Assembly: GCA_003427395.1 (NCBI GenBank)
Contig: BFEA01000699.1
Location: forward strand, 413,839 to 445,502
Length of the DNA: 31,664 nucleotides
Source: Chara braunii
Taxonomy: Eukaryota > Streptophyta > Charophyceae > Charales > Characeae
Direction: 5' to 3'
A program made the position numbers and the translations under genes. The notes under the pieces are model-generated. The model saw only the letters and a list, made by a program, of their open reading frames with translations. It made no database searches and was not told the origin of the DNA. Of the stretch, positions 9,626 through 20,875 are shown piece by piece (the first letter of the stretch is position 1; the number at the start of each line of letters is the position of its first letter).

Positions 9626-12174
9626 CTAGCCGACTGTTTGGATGCAGGGTATTGTTTGTGGGATGACAATTCTCTCCGTGGTGTCTTGGTCGATGCCTGG
9701 TGTCCCTAAGAGAAGACATTCACTGGATACCTGGGTCTGGAAAGCCTCTGATAACATAAAATCCGAGACTTTTGTTTTTTTAAGCCAGTCTGCTACCTCT
9801 AAGGCTGATAGGCCTGCGGGTAGATGCGCTGTCGCACAAGAGTCTCCTCTGCCCTGGATCAGGTCATGTAGGGGCAGCCAAAATATTCCTGTGGCATTCC
9901 AGTTTTCGAAAGATGCAGAGATGGCTTGGATTGCCATGAACACTATATGAAGAAGGATTTTTTCTGTTCTCTGATAGTATCGCTACGTGTCTGCTCATCT
10001 TTGGTCTTGGCAGAATCACACAGGATTCCAGGTAATGAAGTATTTGTTCGTTCATTAGCTTTGTTGTTGTCTCCTCAATGGGCGGTGCTTCTACTTCTAT
10101 CGATGGTATAGACAAGGATTCGTCCTTGGCTATATTTATTAAAAACATCGTCCCTTGCGGGGAATTAGAAAAAATAATAGGGGTTAAAAATTCTTATACT
10201 TTGTCATTTGCTCTATCCCCTTTGCATAGGGTGACCATAGGATTTGCAGCCGACAGCGACTTTGTACCTGACCTCCTCCGTTGGAGGATGGTTTATCTGT
10301 CAGTACAGAGTCTGATGGATCTCCTAGGTATTGCTCAAGGACTGTTGGTCGGGGCACATTCTCATTTGAGTGTGCTTTCTTACTCGGAGTGCATATCACT
10401 ACTTTTTTCAGACTCCGAGTCTTTTTGTAGGTCGAACGCAATCGCCCCTTCTTCAAATAACCTTGCCACCACAAAATCAAAATCCTCTTCTGGCTCTGAG
10501 TTCGTTACCCCTGTGGATTGTCGTTTGTCCTCTGAGTTTTTATTATTTTCCAGGCGGCCCACAATTTGGTGCTCCCCAACCATACCATTGGTCCCTAGGT
10601 CTAGCTGGTGGTCACTCATATCGACCCCTTCGGTCTGACTCCCTGTTCCCCTCTTTGGGTCTAGCGTAGGAGATCTGGGCCTGACGCCTTTCTTGGCGTT
10701 ATTTTTTGCTAAAATTGAATTTTGTGGTTTTCCCGAGAAGACCACTGGCTGCTGTATTCCTGAATCCCCTTCTGTTGGGAGGGGCCCCTTACCCTTCAAA
10801 ATTGCATTAGCGAATGGGTTTGGAATTGCCTTCCGTATTTCCTCCCTTTCTTCCCCGATTCCATCCTCGTCCCCCTCTATAGGTTATTCTGTCCAGATTG
10901 GGGGGGGGGGAGGCAAAAGCCGAGGGGGAGGAGGGTGGCGGGAAGGGAGGGGGGGGCAGGAGGGGTTTCTTTTTCCTTCTCCACATATATATTTCTTCCA
11001 CCTTCTTCTATCATGATTTATTCCCTTTTGGCTTCTCTTTCCTCTTTTCCTTCCCTTGTTCCTTTGTTTCATCCTCTTTAGCCCTCCTCTCCGTCCCATC
11101 TCCCTTCTGCCTCCCTAAGTCTTTCTTTTTTTCCTGGTTGTTCTCCTCATGCCTGGATTTCTTATTTTCCGCTTCTCTCCATCATCTTTTCTTCTTGCCA
11201 TCATCGACACCCTTTTCTTTTCCCTTGTCTCCTCCCTTGTCTCCCTTGTCTCCCCCCTTTTCGTCTCCTCCCTCGTTTTTTTTTTCTCCCTCCATCTCCT
11301 TCTTTTCTTCCGGGTCCTTTGATGGATTGCTTTTGCTCTTCAAACATGACTCATCTGAGTCTTTGTAAAAATACCTGGGGCATAAGGAACACTATGGGGT
11401 CGCCGCGAGTGCCACCTTGATGTTCATATGTCCAAATTCCCACAAGTCTACTATGAGTCGTCGTTTGTATCGCAGCTTAGCTGGTGGAGTTAATTTGAAG
11501 CGGATGTCTCGCAGATCGGGTTTCAGTGGGAACTCATATGGGACAAAATCTTTAATTATGGGCCCAAAAGCATCTTCCACTGCTCCTTTGAGCGGGCCCA
11601 TAGCCAAGACAGGGACGTCTAAATAGTGAATCCAAAAATATTTGTGGTTCATTGCATCTCTCCCCTGGAAAAGTTGTTGTTAAGACATCGAAGGTCTAAA
11701 ATGCACTGTGTAGGTTGTGTTGTCCAATGTGATCTTATCTTCTTTCTTCACCAACATCCATTGCGCAATCTGTTTTGTTGATGCCACGTATGTGGCTAAG
11801 TTTCGACCTTCGTTCCTCAAAACACCTATCTTTGGTGGAGCACCAGTTTCCCCTGACACCCCCCACCCATTTTCGTACATCTGTACCAGACAACTTTTCA
11901 CTCCCACTGGTAAGGAAGAAGACTCTCAGTCGAAGAAAATTGAGACCGCGTGGTTATTTAACCATTCTGCTTAAATTTGTGTTAATTCTCGATCAATAAT
12001 AACTTTGACGAAATCTTCTTTCATCTCTATTGTGCTTGGTGTAAGCTTCTGCGGTAAGATTCCATCACTAAAGCAAGCACTCAGGAGGTCGTTTATTCGG
12101 ATTTTATCCTCGTCAGATGGTGATGCTGACATCGTGGGGTTAGCTGAGGCCGATGCCATCGTCTTGAATGTCAT
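9626..12174 (-). pseudogene. LINE ORF1, unit A (DUF4283-like, zinc knuckle), decayed
   Basis: RNA-binding ORF1 of the L1-like element. It starts near 12174/12159 (MASASANPTMSASPSD). Blocks follow in several frames: LLSACFSDGILPQKL; WGVSGETGAPPKIGVLRNEG and QIAQWMLVKKEDKITLDN; then DAFGPIIKDFVPYEF and PPAKLRYKRRLIVDLWEFGH, which resembles the end of DUF4283. The expected CCHC-like knuckle is CSLCPRYFYKDSDESC, with Tyr where the other units have His. A Lys/Glu-rich stretch, a Pro-rich segment over a G run at about 10900-10960, and an acidic tail EPEEDFDFVVARLFEEGAIA come next. The C-terminus reads WLPLHDLIQGRGDSCATAHL and ends at 9626, just before ORF2. This is the only unit that keeps the true ORF1 C-terminus. 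Many stops and frameshifts are present. Confidence 0.8.
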
Positions 12175-13013
12175 TACCCACAACCCAATTAGCGTATTCA
12201 CGATCAAACTTAAATAGATAAACAGACTTATCTTTATACTGAACTCAATATTGATTAACATTCTCATACTTAAGTTAAACTTTCAACCACCACACAGGAC
12301 GCAGGTTAAAAGTGCCTCAGAGGGGTCCATTTATACCTTCGTCTGCATCTGCATCGATCTTCCTTTTCCGATCGTGGCCATGTGCATCTGGACGTAGTCG
12401 CGATGTTGGTGCTTCCTATTCTTCCTCTCTCCGTAGTTAGGGCTTATCCTCTTCCCGACCCTTTGGCCCACGAATATGACCTTGTGTCCTCCACCACTCG
12501 TCCCACATCGCCCGTTCAGCTACGTGCTCTTCCCTTGACTCCACACGTCGACTCCTATTCTCGGAGTTATAGAGAGGTGACGTATCCCTACCGTCCGACC
12601 GAGGAAGGCGAAGCCCAGGTCACCTCCCTAGGGACCATAGGCCACATCAGAGGTCGATACCTGGACCCATGACAGGTACCTGTCTACATACAGCCCAGTT
12701 GCCACATTTCTGTCTTCTGCACATTTAGACTGTGGTGTGGCGACGCCCTTCTTCAAGAATCCGCACTACTCCCACGAGACCCTCCACAGGATCTCGCCAC
12801 ACCACTCTCGAAATGTGAGAAAGACAAAAATGTGGCGGGCACATCTGGGCATGTTCTAGGGAGAAGTTCGTTCTCATATTGCACATTTCGATAGTGGTGT
12901 GGTGCCGCCCACAGACTTCGAACGGTTGATAAACAGATGTTGGGCTGGCATCTCATACAGGTGAGACCAGAACCACCAGCACCAAAAAAGAAGGCAGCCA
13001 ACAACTTGGAAGG
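12175..13013 (-). promoter_or_regulatory. LINE 5' leader, unit A, with inverted repeats
   Basis: Non-coding leader upstream of ORF1 on the minus strand. It contains a direct and an inverted version of one motif: CACATTTAGACTGTGGTGTG (12720-12739), its inverse CACACCACTCTCGAAATGTG (near 12798-12817), and CACATTTCGATAGTGGTGTG (near 12882-12901). The last two can pair as a stem. The same arrangement is present in the leaders of the other units, so it probably belongs to the element's internal promoter or RNA structure. The outer end is the array junction at 13013. Confidence 0.5.
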
Positions 13014-16000
13014 GCCTCTGATAACATAACATAAAATCTGGGACTTCTGTTCCTTTGAGCCAGTCCGCTACCTGTAAGGCCGATAGGCCTACAGGTAGAT
13101 GCACCGTCGCACAAGAGTCTCCTCTGCCCTGGATCAGATCATGTAGGGGCAGCCAAAATATTCCTGTGGCACTCCAGTTTACGAAGGATGCAGAGATGGC
13201 TTGGATTGCCATGAAGACTATATGAAGAAGGATTTTTCTGTTATCTGATAGTATTACTATATGTCTGCCCATCTTTGGTCTTGGCAGAATCACACATAAT
13301 GAAGTATTTGTTCGTTCACTAGCTTTGTGGTTGTCTCCTCCATGGGCGGTGCTCTTACTTCTATCGATGGTATAGACAAGCATTCATCCTTGGCTATTTT
13401 TGTTAAGAACATCTTCCCTTGCGGGGAATTAGAACAGGCAATAGGGGTTTAAAATTTGTGTACTTTGTCATTCGCTCTATCCCCTTTGCATAGGGTGACC
13501 ATAGGATTTGCAGCTGACAGCGACTATTTACCTGACCTCCTCTTTTTGGAGGATGGTTTGTCTGTCAGTACAGAGTCTGATGGATCTCCTTGGTATTGTT
13601 CCTAGACTGTTGATCGGGGAACATTCTCATTTGAACGTCCTTACTTACTCGGAGTCACGGCGCACATCACTACTTTTTCAGACTCTGAGTCTTTTTGTGG
13701 GTCGAAGGCAATCGCCCCTTCTTCAAATAACCCTGCCACCACGAAATCAAAATCATCTTCTAGCTCTGCGTTCGTTACCCCCGTGGATTGTCGTTTGTCC
13801 TTTGAGTTTTTGTTATTTTCCAAGCGGCCCACGGTGTGGTGCTCCCCAACCATACCAAACCAGATCATGCAATGGATGTTGACAAAGAAATAAAATAAGA
13901 TCACATTGGATAACACAACCCTGACAGTGCATTTTAGACCTTGGATGTCTTAACAACAACTTCTCGAGTGGAGAGATGCAATGAACCTCAAGTTTTTTTG
14001 AATTCGGTGTTTAGATGTCTCTTTCTCGGCTATCGGCCCGCTCAAAGGAGCAGTGGAAGATGCTTTCGGGCCCATGATTAGATATTTTGTCCCATATAAA
14101 TTCCCACTAAAACCCGATCTGCGAGACGTCCGCTTCAATTTAGCTTCACCAGCTAAGCTGCGATACAAACGACGACTCATAGTAGACCTGTGGGAATTTG
14201 GACATATGGACATCAAAGTGGCACGTGCCTCGACCCCATGGTGTTCCTTATGCCGCAGGTATTTCCACAAAAACTCAGATCAGTCATGTCCGAAGAGCAA
14301 AAGCAAGCCATCAAAGAACCCGGAAGAGAAGAAGGAGATGGAGGGAGAAAAGAAAGACGAGGGAGAAGACGAAAAGGGGGGAGACAAGGGAGACAAGGGA
14401 GGACACAAGGGAAAAGAAAAGGGTGTCGATGATCGCAAGAAGAAAAGACGACGGAGAGAAGCGGAAAACAAGAAATCCAGGGAGAAGGAGAACAACCAGG
14501 AAAAAGAGAAAGCCTAACGTAGGCAGAAGGGATATGGGACGACGAAGAGAGCTAAAAAGGATGAAACAAAAGAACAGGGCAAGGAAAAGAGGAAAGAAAA
14601 GCCAAAAGGGAAGAAATCATGGAAGAAGAAGGTGGAAAAAACGTTGACAAGGACGGAGAAGGAAAAAGAAACCCCTCCCGCCCCCCCCTCCCTTGCCACC
14701 ACCCTCCTCCCCCTCCCCCCGGCCCCCCCCCAACCCCCCCCCCCCGGGGAANCAAAAAAAAACCCCCCCCCCCCCCCCCCCAAGCACCTACCCCCCCCCC
14801 CCCTCCAAGCACCTACCCGCCCCCCCCCCCCCCCCATTTGGACAGAACAACCCAGAGAGGGGGATCAAGACGGAATCGGGGAAGAAAGGAGGAAAGATCA
14901 AAGGCAATTTCAAACCCATTCGCTGATGCAATTTTGAAGGGTAAGGGGCCCCTCCCAGCAGAAGGGGATCATTTAAGAATACAGCAGCCAGTGGTCTTCT
15001 CAGGGAAACCACAAAATTCAATTTTAGCGGAAAATGACGCCAAGAAAGGCGTCATGCCCTACTCTCCTGCGCCAGACCCAAAAGAGGGGAACAGGGGTTC
15101 AGACAGAAGGGGTCCCACTGGTAAGGAGGACGACTCTCGGTCGAAGAAAATTGAGACTTTGTGGTTATTTAACCCTTCTGCTTGAATTCGTGTTAATTCT
15201 CGGTCAACAATGTCTTTGACGAAATCTTCTCCTAACTCTATTGTGCTTGGTGTAAGCTTCTGCAGTAAGATTCCATCATTGAAGCAAACACTCAGGAGGT
15301 CGTTTATTCAGATTCTATCTGCGTCAGATGGTGATGCTGACATTGTGGGCTTAGCTGAGGCTGATGCCATCGTATTGGATGTCATTACCAACAACCCTGT
15401 TACTGTATTCACGACCAAACTTAAATAGATAAACAAACTTATCTTTATACTGAACTGAATATTGATTAGCATTCTCATACTTAAGTTAAACTTCCAACCA
15501 CGACACTGGACTCATGTTAAACGTGCCTCAGAGGGGTCCATTTATACCTTCGTCTTCATCTGCATCGATCTTCCTTTCCCGATCGTGGCCATGTGCGTCT
15601 GGATCTAGTTGCGATGTTGGTGCTTCCTGTTCTTCCTCTCTCCGTAGTCAGGGCTTTCCTCTTCCCAGCCCTTTGGCCCATGAATATGACCTTGTGTCCT
15701 CCACCACTCGTCCTGCATCGCCCGTTCGGCTACGTGCTCTACCCTTGACTCCACCTTTCGAGTCCTATTCTCGGAGTTACCGAGAGAGGTGACGTATCCT
15801 TGCCGTCCGACCGAGCAAGGCGAAGCCCAGGCCACCTCCCTAGGGACTGCCACCGGCCATATCAGAGGTCAATATCTGGACCCATGACAGGAACCTGTGT
15901 ACAGTCAGCCCAACTGCCACATTTCTGTTTTCTGCACATTTAAACTGTGGTGTGGCGACACCCTTCTTCAAGAATCCGCACTACTGCCATGTGACCCTCC

Positions 16001-16233
16001 ACAGGGCCTCGCCACACCACTCTCGAAATGTCAGAGAGACAAAAATGTGGCGGGTGCATCTGGCCATTTTCTAGGGAGAAGTTCGTTCTCATATTGCACA
16101 TTTCGAGAGTGGTGTGGTGCCACCCACAAAACTTCGAACGGTTGATAAACAGATGCTGGGTTGGAGTCTCATAGTAGTGAGACCACAACCACCAGCACCA
16201 AAAAAGAAGGCAGCCAACAACTTGGAAGGGTGT
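13014..16233 (-). repeat. LINE 5'-module array, unit B (leader plus rearranged ORF1)
   Basis: Second copy of the leader-plus-ORF1 module. Its left end, GCCTCTGATAACATAA, follows CAACTTGGAAGG of unit A, and its right end again carries GCAGCCAACAACTTGG. The ORF1 C-terminal part (13014-13855) and N-terminal part (15115-15385) read minus, while the middle (13857-15114) is inverted. The last about 35 ORF1 codons and all of ORF2 are absent. Leader inverted-repeat motifs lie at 15935, 16010 and 16096. Confidence 0.85.
13857..15114 (+). pseudogene. Inverted ORF1 middle segment in unit B (DUF4283-like plus zinc knuckle)
   Basis: The same block that reads minus in units A and D reads plus here. The frame at 14053-14517 gives EDAFGPMIRYFVPYKFPLK, AKLRYKRRLIVDLWEFGHM, an intact knuckle CSLCRRYFHKNSDQSC, then a long Lys/Glu/Asp-rich tract. 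Breakpoints: at the left, CCAACCATACCA is joined to AACCAGATCATGC; at the right, GACAGAAGGGGTC is joined to CCACTGGTAAGG. Compared with unit A, about 38 bp at one edge and about 130 bp at the other are missing, so this is an inversion with deletions. A poly-C tract with one ambiguous base (14752) sits at about 14680-14835. Confidence 0.85.
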
Positions 16234-17438
16234 GCCTCTGATAAGATAAGATCCGGGACTTCTGTTCTTTTAAGCCAGTCTGCTACCTCTAAGGCTGATA
16301 GGTCTGGGTAGATGCACCGTCGCAAAAGAGTCTCCTCTGCCCTGGATCAGGTCCTGTAGGGGCAGCCAAAATATTCCTGTGGCAGTCAAGTTTACGAAAG
16401 ATGCAGAGATGGCTTGGATTGCCATTAAGACTATATGAAGAAGCGTTTTTCTGTTATCTGATCGTATCGCTATGTGTCTGCCCATCTTTGGTCTTGGCAG
16501 AATCACAGAGGATCCCAGGTAATGAAGTATTTGTTCGTTCACTAGCTTTGTTGTTGTCTCCTCCATGGGCGGTGCTCCTACTTCTATCGATGAATTAGAC
16601 AAGGATTCGTCCTTGGCTATTTTTGTTAAAAACATCATCCCTTGCGGGGAATTAGAACAGATAATAGGGGTTAAAAATTCTTGTACTTTGTCATTTTCTC
16701 TATCCCTTTTGCATAGGGTGACCATAGGATTTGCAGCCGACAACGACTTTTTACCTGACCTCCTCTTTTTGGAGGATGGTTTGTCTGTGAGTGCAGAGTC
16801 TGATGGATCTCCTAGGTATTGCTCCTGGACTGTTATTCGGGGCACATTCTCATTTGAGCGTGCTTTGTTACTCAGAGTGCTCATCACTACTTTTTCAGAC
16901 TCTGAGTCTTTTTGTGGGTCGAACGAAATCGCCCCTTCTTCAAATAACCCTGCCACCACAAAATCAAAATCCTCTTCTGGCTCTGCGTTCGTTACCCCCG
17001 TGGATTGTCGTTTGTCCTCTGAGTTTTTGTTATTTTCCAAGCGGCCCACAGTTTGGTGCTCCCCAACCATACTTCGTTCCTCAAGACACCTATCTTTGGT
17101 GGAGCACCAGTTTCCCCTGACACCCCCCACCCATTTTCGTACATCCGTACTAGACGACTTTTCACTCCCATTGGTAAGGAGGAAGACTCTTAGTCGAAGA
17201 AAATTGAGACCGCGTGGTTATTTAACCATTGTGCTTGAATTCGTGTTAATTCTCAGTCAACAATATCCTTGACAAAATCTTTTTCTATCTCTATTGTGCT
17301 TGGTATAAGCTTCTTCGGTAATATTTCATAATTAAAGCAAGCACTCTGGAGGTCATTAATTTGGATTCTATCCGCGTCAGATGGTGATGCTGACATTGTG
17401 GGGTTAGTTGAGGCCGATGCCATCGTGTTGGATGTCAT
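16234..17438 (-). pseudogene. LINE ORF1, unit C, lacking the DUF4283-like middle
   Basis: The N-terminal part from about 17438 (MASASTNPTMSASPSDADRI) is joined directly to the ORF1 C-terminal half. The junction reads, on the plus strand, CCCCAACCATAC followed by TTCGTTCCTCAAGAC, so about 1.2 kb present in units A and D is missing. Downstream of the join, a 286-residue open frame (17130-16270) is the longest undisturbed stretch of the ORF1 C-terminal half in the window. It includes EPEEDFDFVVAGLFEEGAIS, SSIEVGAPPMEETTTKLVNE and ILPRPKMGRHIAI. The C-terminal about 35 codons are replaced by the next leader. Confidence 0.8.
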
Positions 17439-18286
17439 TACCCACAACCCAGTTAGTGTATTCACGACCAAACTTCAATAGATAAACAAACTTATCTTTA
17501 TACTGAACTGAATATTGATTAGCATTCTCATACTTAAGTTAGACTTCCAACCACCACACTGGACTCAGGCTAAACAAGCCTCAGAGGGGTCCACTTATAC
17601 CTTCGTCTGCATCTGCATCGATCTTCCTTTCCCGATCGTGGCCATGTGCATCTGGATGTAGTCGCGATGTCGGTGCTTCCTTTTTTTCCTCTCTCCGTAG
17701 TCAGGGCTTATCCTTTTCGTGGCACTTTGGCCCACGAATATGACCTTGTGTCCTCCACCACTCGTCCCGCATCGCCCGTTCGGCTACGCGCTCTGCCCTT
17801 GACTCCACACTTCAACTCCGATTCTCGGAGTTATCGAGAGAGGTGACGTATCCGTACCGTCCGACTGAGGAAAGCGAAGCCCGGACCACCTCCCTGGGGA
17901 TTGCCACCGGCTATATCAGAGGTCGATATCTAAACCCATGACAGGTACCTGCCTACAGTCAGCCCAACTGCCACATTTTTATTTTCTGCACATTTAGACT
18001 ATGGTGTGGCGACACCCTTCTTTAAGAATCCGCACTACTGCCATGAGACCCTCCACAGGGTCTCGCTACAACGCTCTAAAAATGTGAGAAAGACAAAAAT
18101 GTAGCGGGTGCATCTGGCAATGTTCTAGGGAGAAGTTTGTTCTCATATTGCACATTTCGAGAGTGGTGTGGTGCCGCCCACAAACTTCAAACGGTTGATA
18201 AACAGCTGCTGGGCTGGCATCTCATAGAGGTGAGACCAGAACCACCAGCATAAAAAAAGAAGGCAGCCAACAACTTGGAAGGGTGG
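16234..18286 (-). repeat. LINE 5'-module array, unit C (internal deletion)
   Basis: Third module copy and the shortest, at about 2.05 kb. It holds a leader (about 17439-18286) and an ORF1 from which the middle was deleted. Its left end follows CTTGGAAGGGTGT and its right end has AACTTGGAAGGGTGG, the same edges as the other units. Confidence 0.85.
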
Positions 18287-20875
18287 GCCTCTGATAACAT
18301 AACATAAAATCCGGGACTTCTGTTCTTTTGAGCCAATCTGCTACCTGTAAGGCCGATAGGCCTGCGGGTAGATGCACCGTCGCACAAGAGTCTCCTTTGC
18401 CCTTGATCAGGTCCTGTAGGGGCAGCCAAAATATTCTTGTGGCAGTCCAGTTTACGAAAGATGCAGAGATGGCTTGGATTGCCATGAAGACTATATGAAG
18501 ACGGATTTTTCGGTTATCTGATAGTATCGCTATGTCTCTGCCCATCTTTGGTCTTGCCAGAATCACACAGGATCCTACGTAATGAAGTATTTGTTCGTTC
18601 ACTAGCTTTGTTGTTGTCTCCTCCATGGGCGGTGCTCCTACTTCTATCGATGGTACAGACAAGGATTCGTCCTTGGCTATTTTTGTTAAAACCATCGTCC
18701 CTTGCGGGGAATTAGAACAGATAATAGGGGTTAAAAATTATTGTACTTTGCTATTTGCTCTATCCGCTTTGCGTAGGGTGCCCATAGGATTTGCAGCCGA
18801 CAACGACTTATTACCTGACCTATTCTTTTTGGAGGATGGTTTGTCTATCAGTACAGAGTCTGATGGATCCCATAGGTATTGCTCCTGGACTATTGGTCGG
18901 GGCACATTCTCATTTGAGCGTGCTTTCTTTTTCTGGGTCGAACGCAATCGCCCTTTCTTCAAATAACCCTACCACCACAAAATCAAAATTCTCTTCTGGC
19001 TCTGCGTTCGTTACCCTGTGAATTGTCGTTTGTCCTCTGAGTTTTTGTTATTTTCCAAGCGGCTCACGGTTTGGTGTTCGCCAACCATACCATTGGTCCC
19101 TAGGTCTGGCTGGTGGTCACTTATATTGACCCCTTCTGTCTGACCCCCTGTTCCCCTCTTCGGGTCTGGCGTAGGAGAGCTGGGCCGACGCCTTTCTTGG
19201 CGTCATTTTCTGCTAAAATTCAATTTTGTGGTTTTATTGAGAAGACCACTGATTGTTGTATTCCTAAATCCCCTTCCGCTGGGAGGGGCCCCTTACCCTT
19301 CAAAATTGCATCAGCGAATGGGTTTGGAATTGCCTTCGGCATGTCCTCCCTTCCTTCCCCGATTCCGTCCTGGTTCCCCTCTCTGGGTTGTTCTGTCCAA
19401 ATGGGTGNNNNNNNNNNNNNNNNNNNNNNNNNNNNNNNNNNNNNNNNNNNNNNNNNNNNNNNNNNNNNNNNNNNNNNNNNNNNNNNNNNNNNNNNNNNNN
19501 NNNNNNNNNNNNNNNNNNNNNNNNNNNNNNNNNNNNNNNNNNNNNNNNNNNNNNNNNNNNNNNNNNNNNNNNNNNNNNNNNNNNNNNNNNNNNNNNNNNN
19601 NNNNNNNNNNNNNNNNNNNNNNNNNNNNNNNNNNNNNNNNNNNNNNNNNNNNNNNNNNNNNGGGGTTTCTTTTTCCTTCTCCGTCCTTGTCAACCTTTCT
19701 CTCACCTTCTTCTTCCATGATTTCTTCCCTTTTGGCTTCTGTTTCGTCTTTTTCTTCCCCCATTCCTTTGTTTCATCCTTTTTAGACCTCCTCTCCATCC
19801 CATCTCCCTTCTGCCTTCCTGAGTCTTTCTTTTTTTCCTGGTTGTTCTCCTCCTCCCTGGATTTCTTGTTTTCTGCTGCTCTCCATCGTCGTTCCTTCTT
19901 GACATCATCGACATCTTTTTCTTTTCTCTTGTCTCCCCCCTTGTTTCCCTTGTCTCCCCCTTTTTTGTCTCCTCCCTCGTCTGTCTTTTCTTTCTCTGTC
20001 TCCTTCTTCTCTTCCAGGTCCTTTGATGACTTGCTTTTGCTCTTCGGACATGACTCATCTGAGTCTTTGTGGAAATACCTGCGTCATAAGGAACACCATG
20101 GGGTCAAAGCGCGTGCCACCTTGATGTCCATATATCCAAATTCCCACCGGTCTACTATGAGTCGTCGTTTGTATCGCAGCTTAGCTGGTGGAGCTAAATT
20201 GAAGCGGACGTCTCGCAGATCGGGTTTCAGTGGGAATTTATATGGGATAAAATCTTTAATTATGGGCCCGAAAGCATCTTCCACTGCTCCTTTGAGAGGG
20301 CCCATAGCCGAGACAGGGACGTCTAAACAGCGAATCCAAAAAAACTTGTGGTTCATTGCATCTCTCCACTGGAGAAGTTGTTGTTAAGACATCCAAGGTC
20401 TAAAATGCACTGTGTAGGTTGTGTTATCCAATGCGATCTTATCTTCTTTCTCCGTCAATATCCATTGCGCGATCTGTTTTGCTGATGCCATGTATGTGGC
20501 TAAGTTTCAGCCTTCGTTCCTGAAGACACCTCTCTTTGGTGAAGCACCAGTTTCCCCTGACACCCCCCACCCATTTTCGTACATCCGTACCAGACGACTT
20601 TTCACTCCCATTGGTAAGGAGGAAGACTATTGGTCGAAGAAAATTGAGACCGCGTGGTTATTTAACCATTCTGCTTGAATTCGTGCTAATTCTCGGTCAA
20701 CAATAACTTTGACGAAATTTTTTCCTATCTCTATTGTGCTTGGTGTAACCTTCTGCGGTAAGATTCCATCATTGAAGCAAGCACTCAGGAGGTCATTTAT
20801 TCGGATATCGGCATCAGATGGTGATGCTGACATCGTGGGATTAGCTGAGGCCGATGCTATCACCTTGGATGTCAT
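18287..20875 (-). pseudogene. LINE ORF1, unit D, with assembly gap
   Basis: The N-terminal part begins at 20875 (MTSKVIASASANPTMSASPS). It is followed in other frames by the middle block (20356-20084) with DAFGPIIKDFIPYKFPLKPD, AKLRYKRRLIVDRWEFGYM and, after a frame change, the knuckle CRRYFHKDSDESC. The Lys/Glu-rich tract (19702-20058) runs into the gap. After the gap come the KGKGPLPAEGDLG block and the C-terminal piece (18695-18222) with PSIEVGAPPMEETTTKLVNE. It lacks the terminal ORF1 codons that precede ORF2 in unit A. It is a forward copy of the segment inverted in unit B and deleted in unit C. Confidence 0.8.
19408..19661. other. Assembly gap (254 N)
   Basis: A run of N inside unit D. 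By alignment with units A and B it corresponds to the G/C homopolymer and Pro-rich part of ORF1, a place where sequencing is likely to fail. Its true length is unknown. Confidence 0.99.

Larger units (their letters stand above)
2911..13013 (-). mobile_element. L1-like LINE, degenerate, ORF1-ORF2 order preserved
   Basis: Reading right to left: a 5' leader (13013-12175), ORF1 (12174-9626), ORF2 endonuclease (from 9615), reverse transcriptase (RT) and zf-RVT-like C-terminus. This is the layout of plant L1 elements. Frameshifts and stops occur throughout, so the copy is dead. The RT is interrupted at about 4820-7470 by non-LINE DNA. No 3' poly(A) is visible at the left end, where the element meets the PIF/Harbinger nuclease. 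The left boundary is approximate. Confidence 0.85.
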
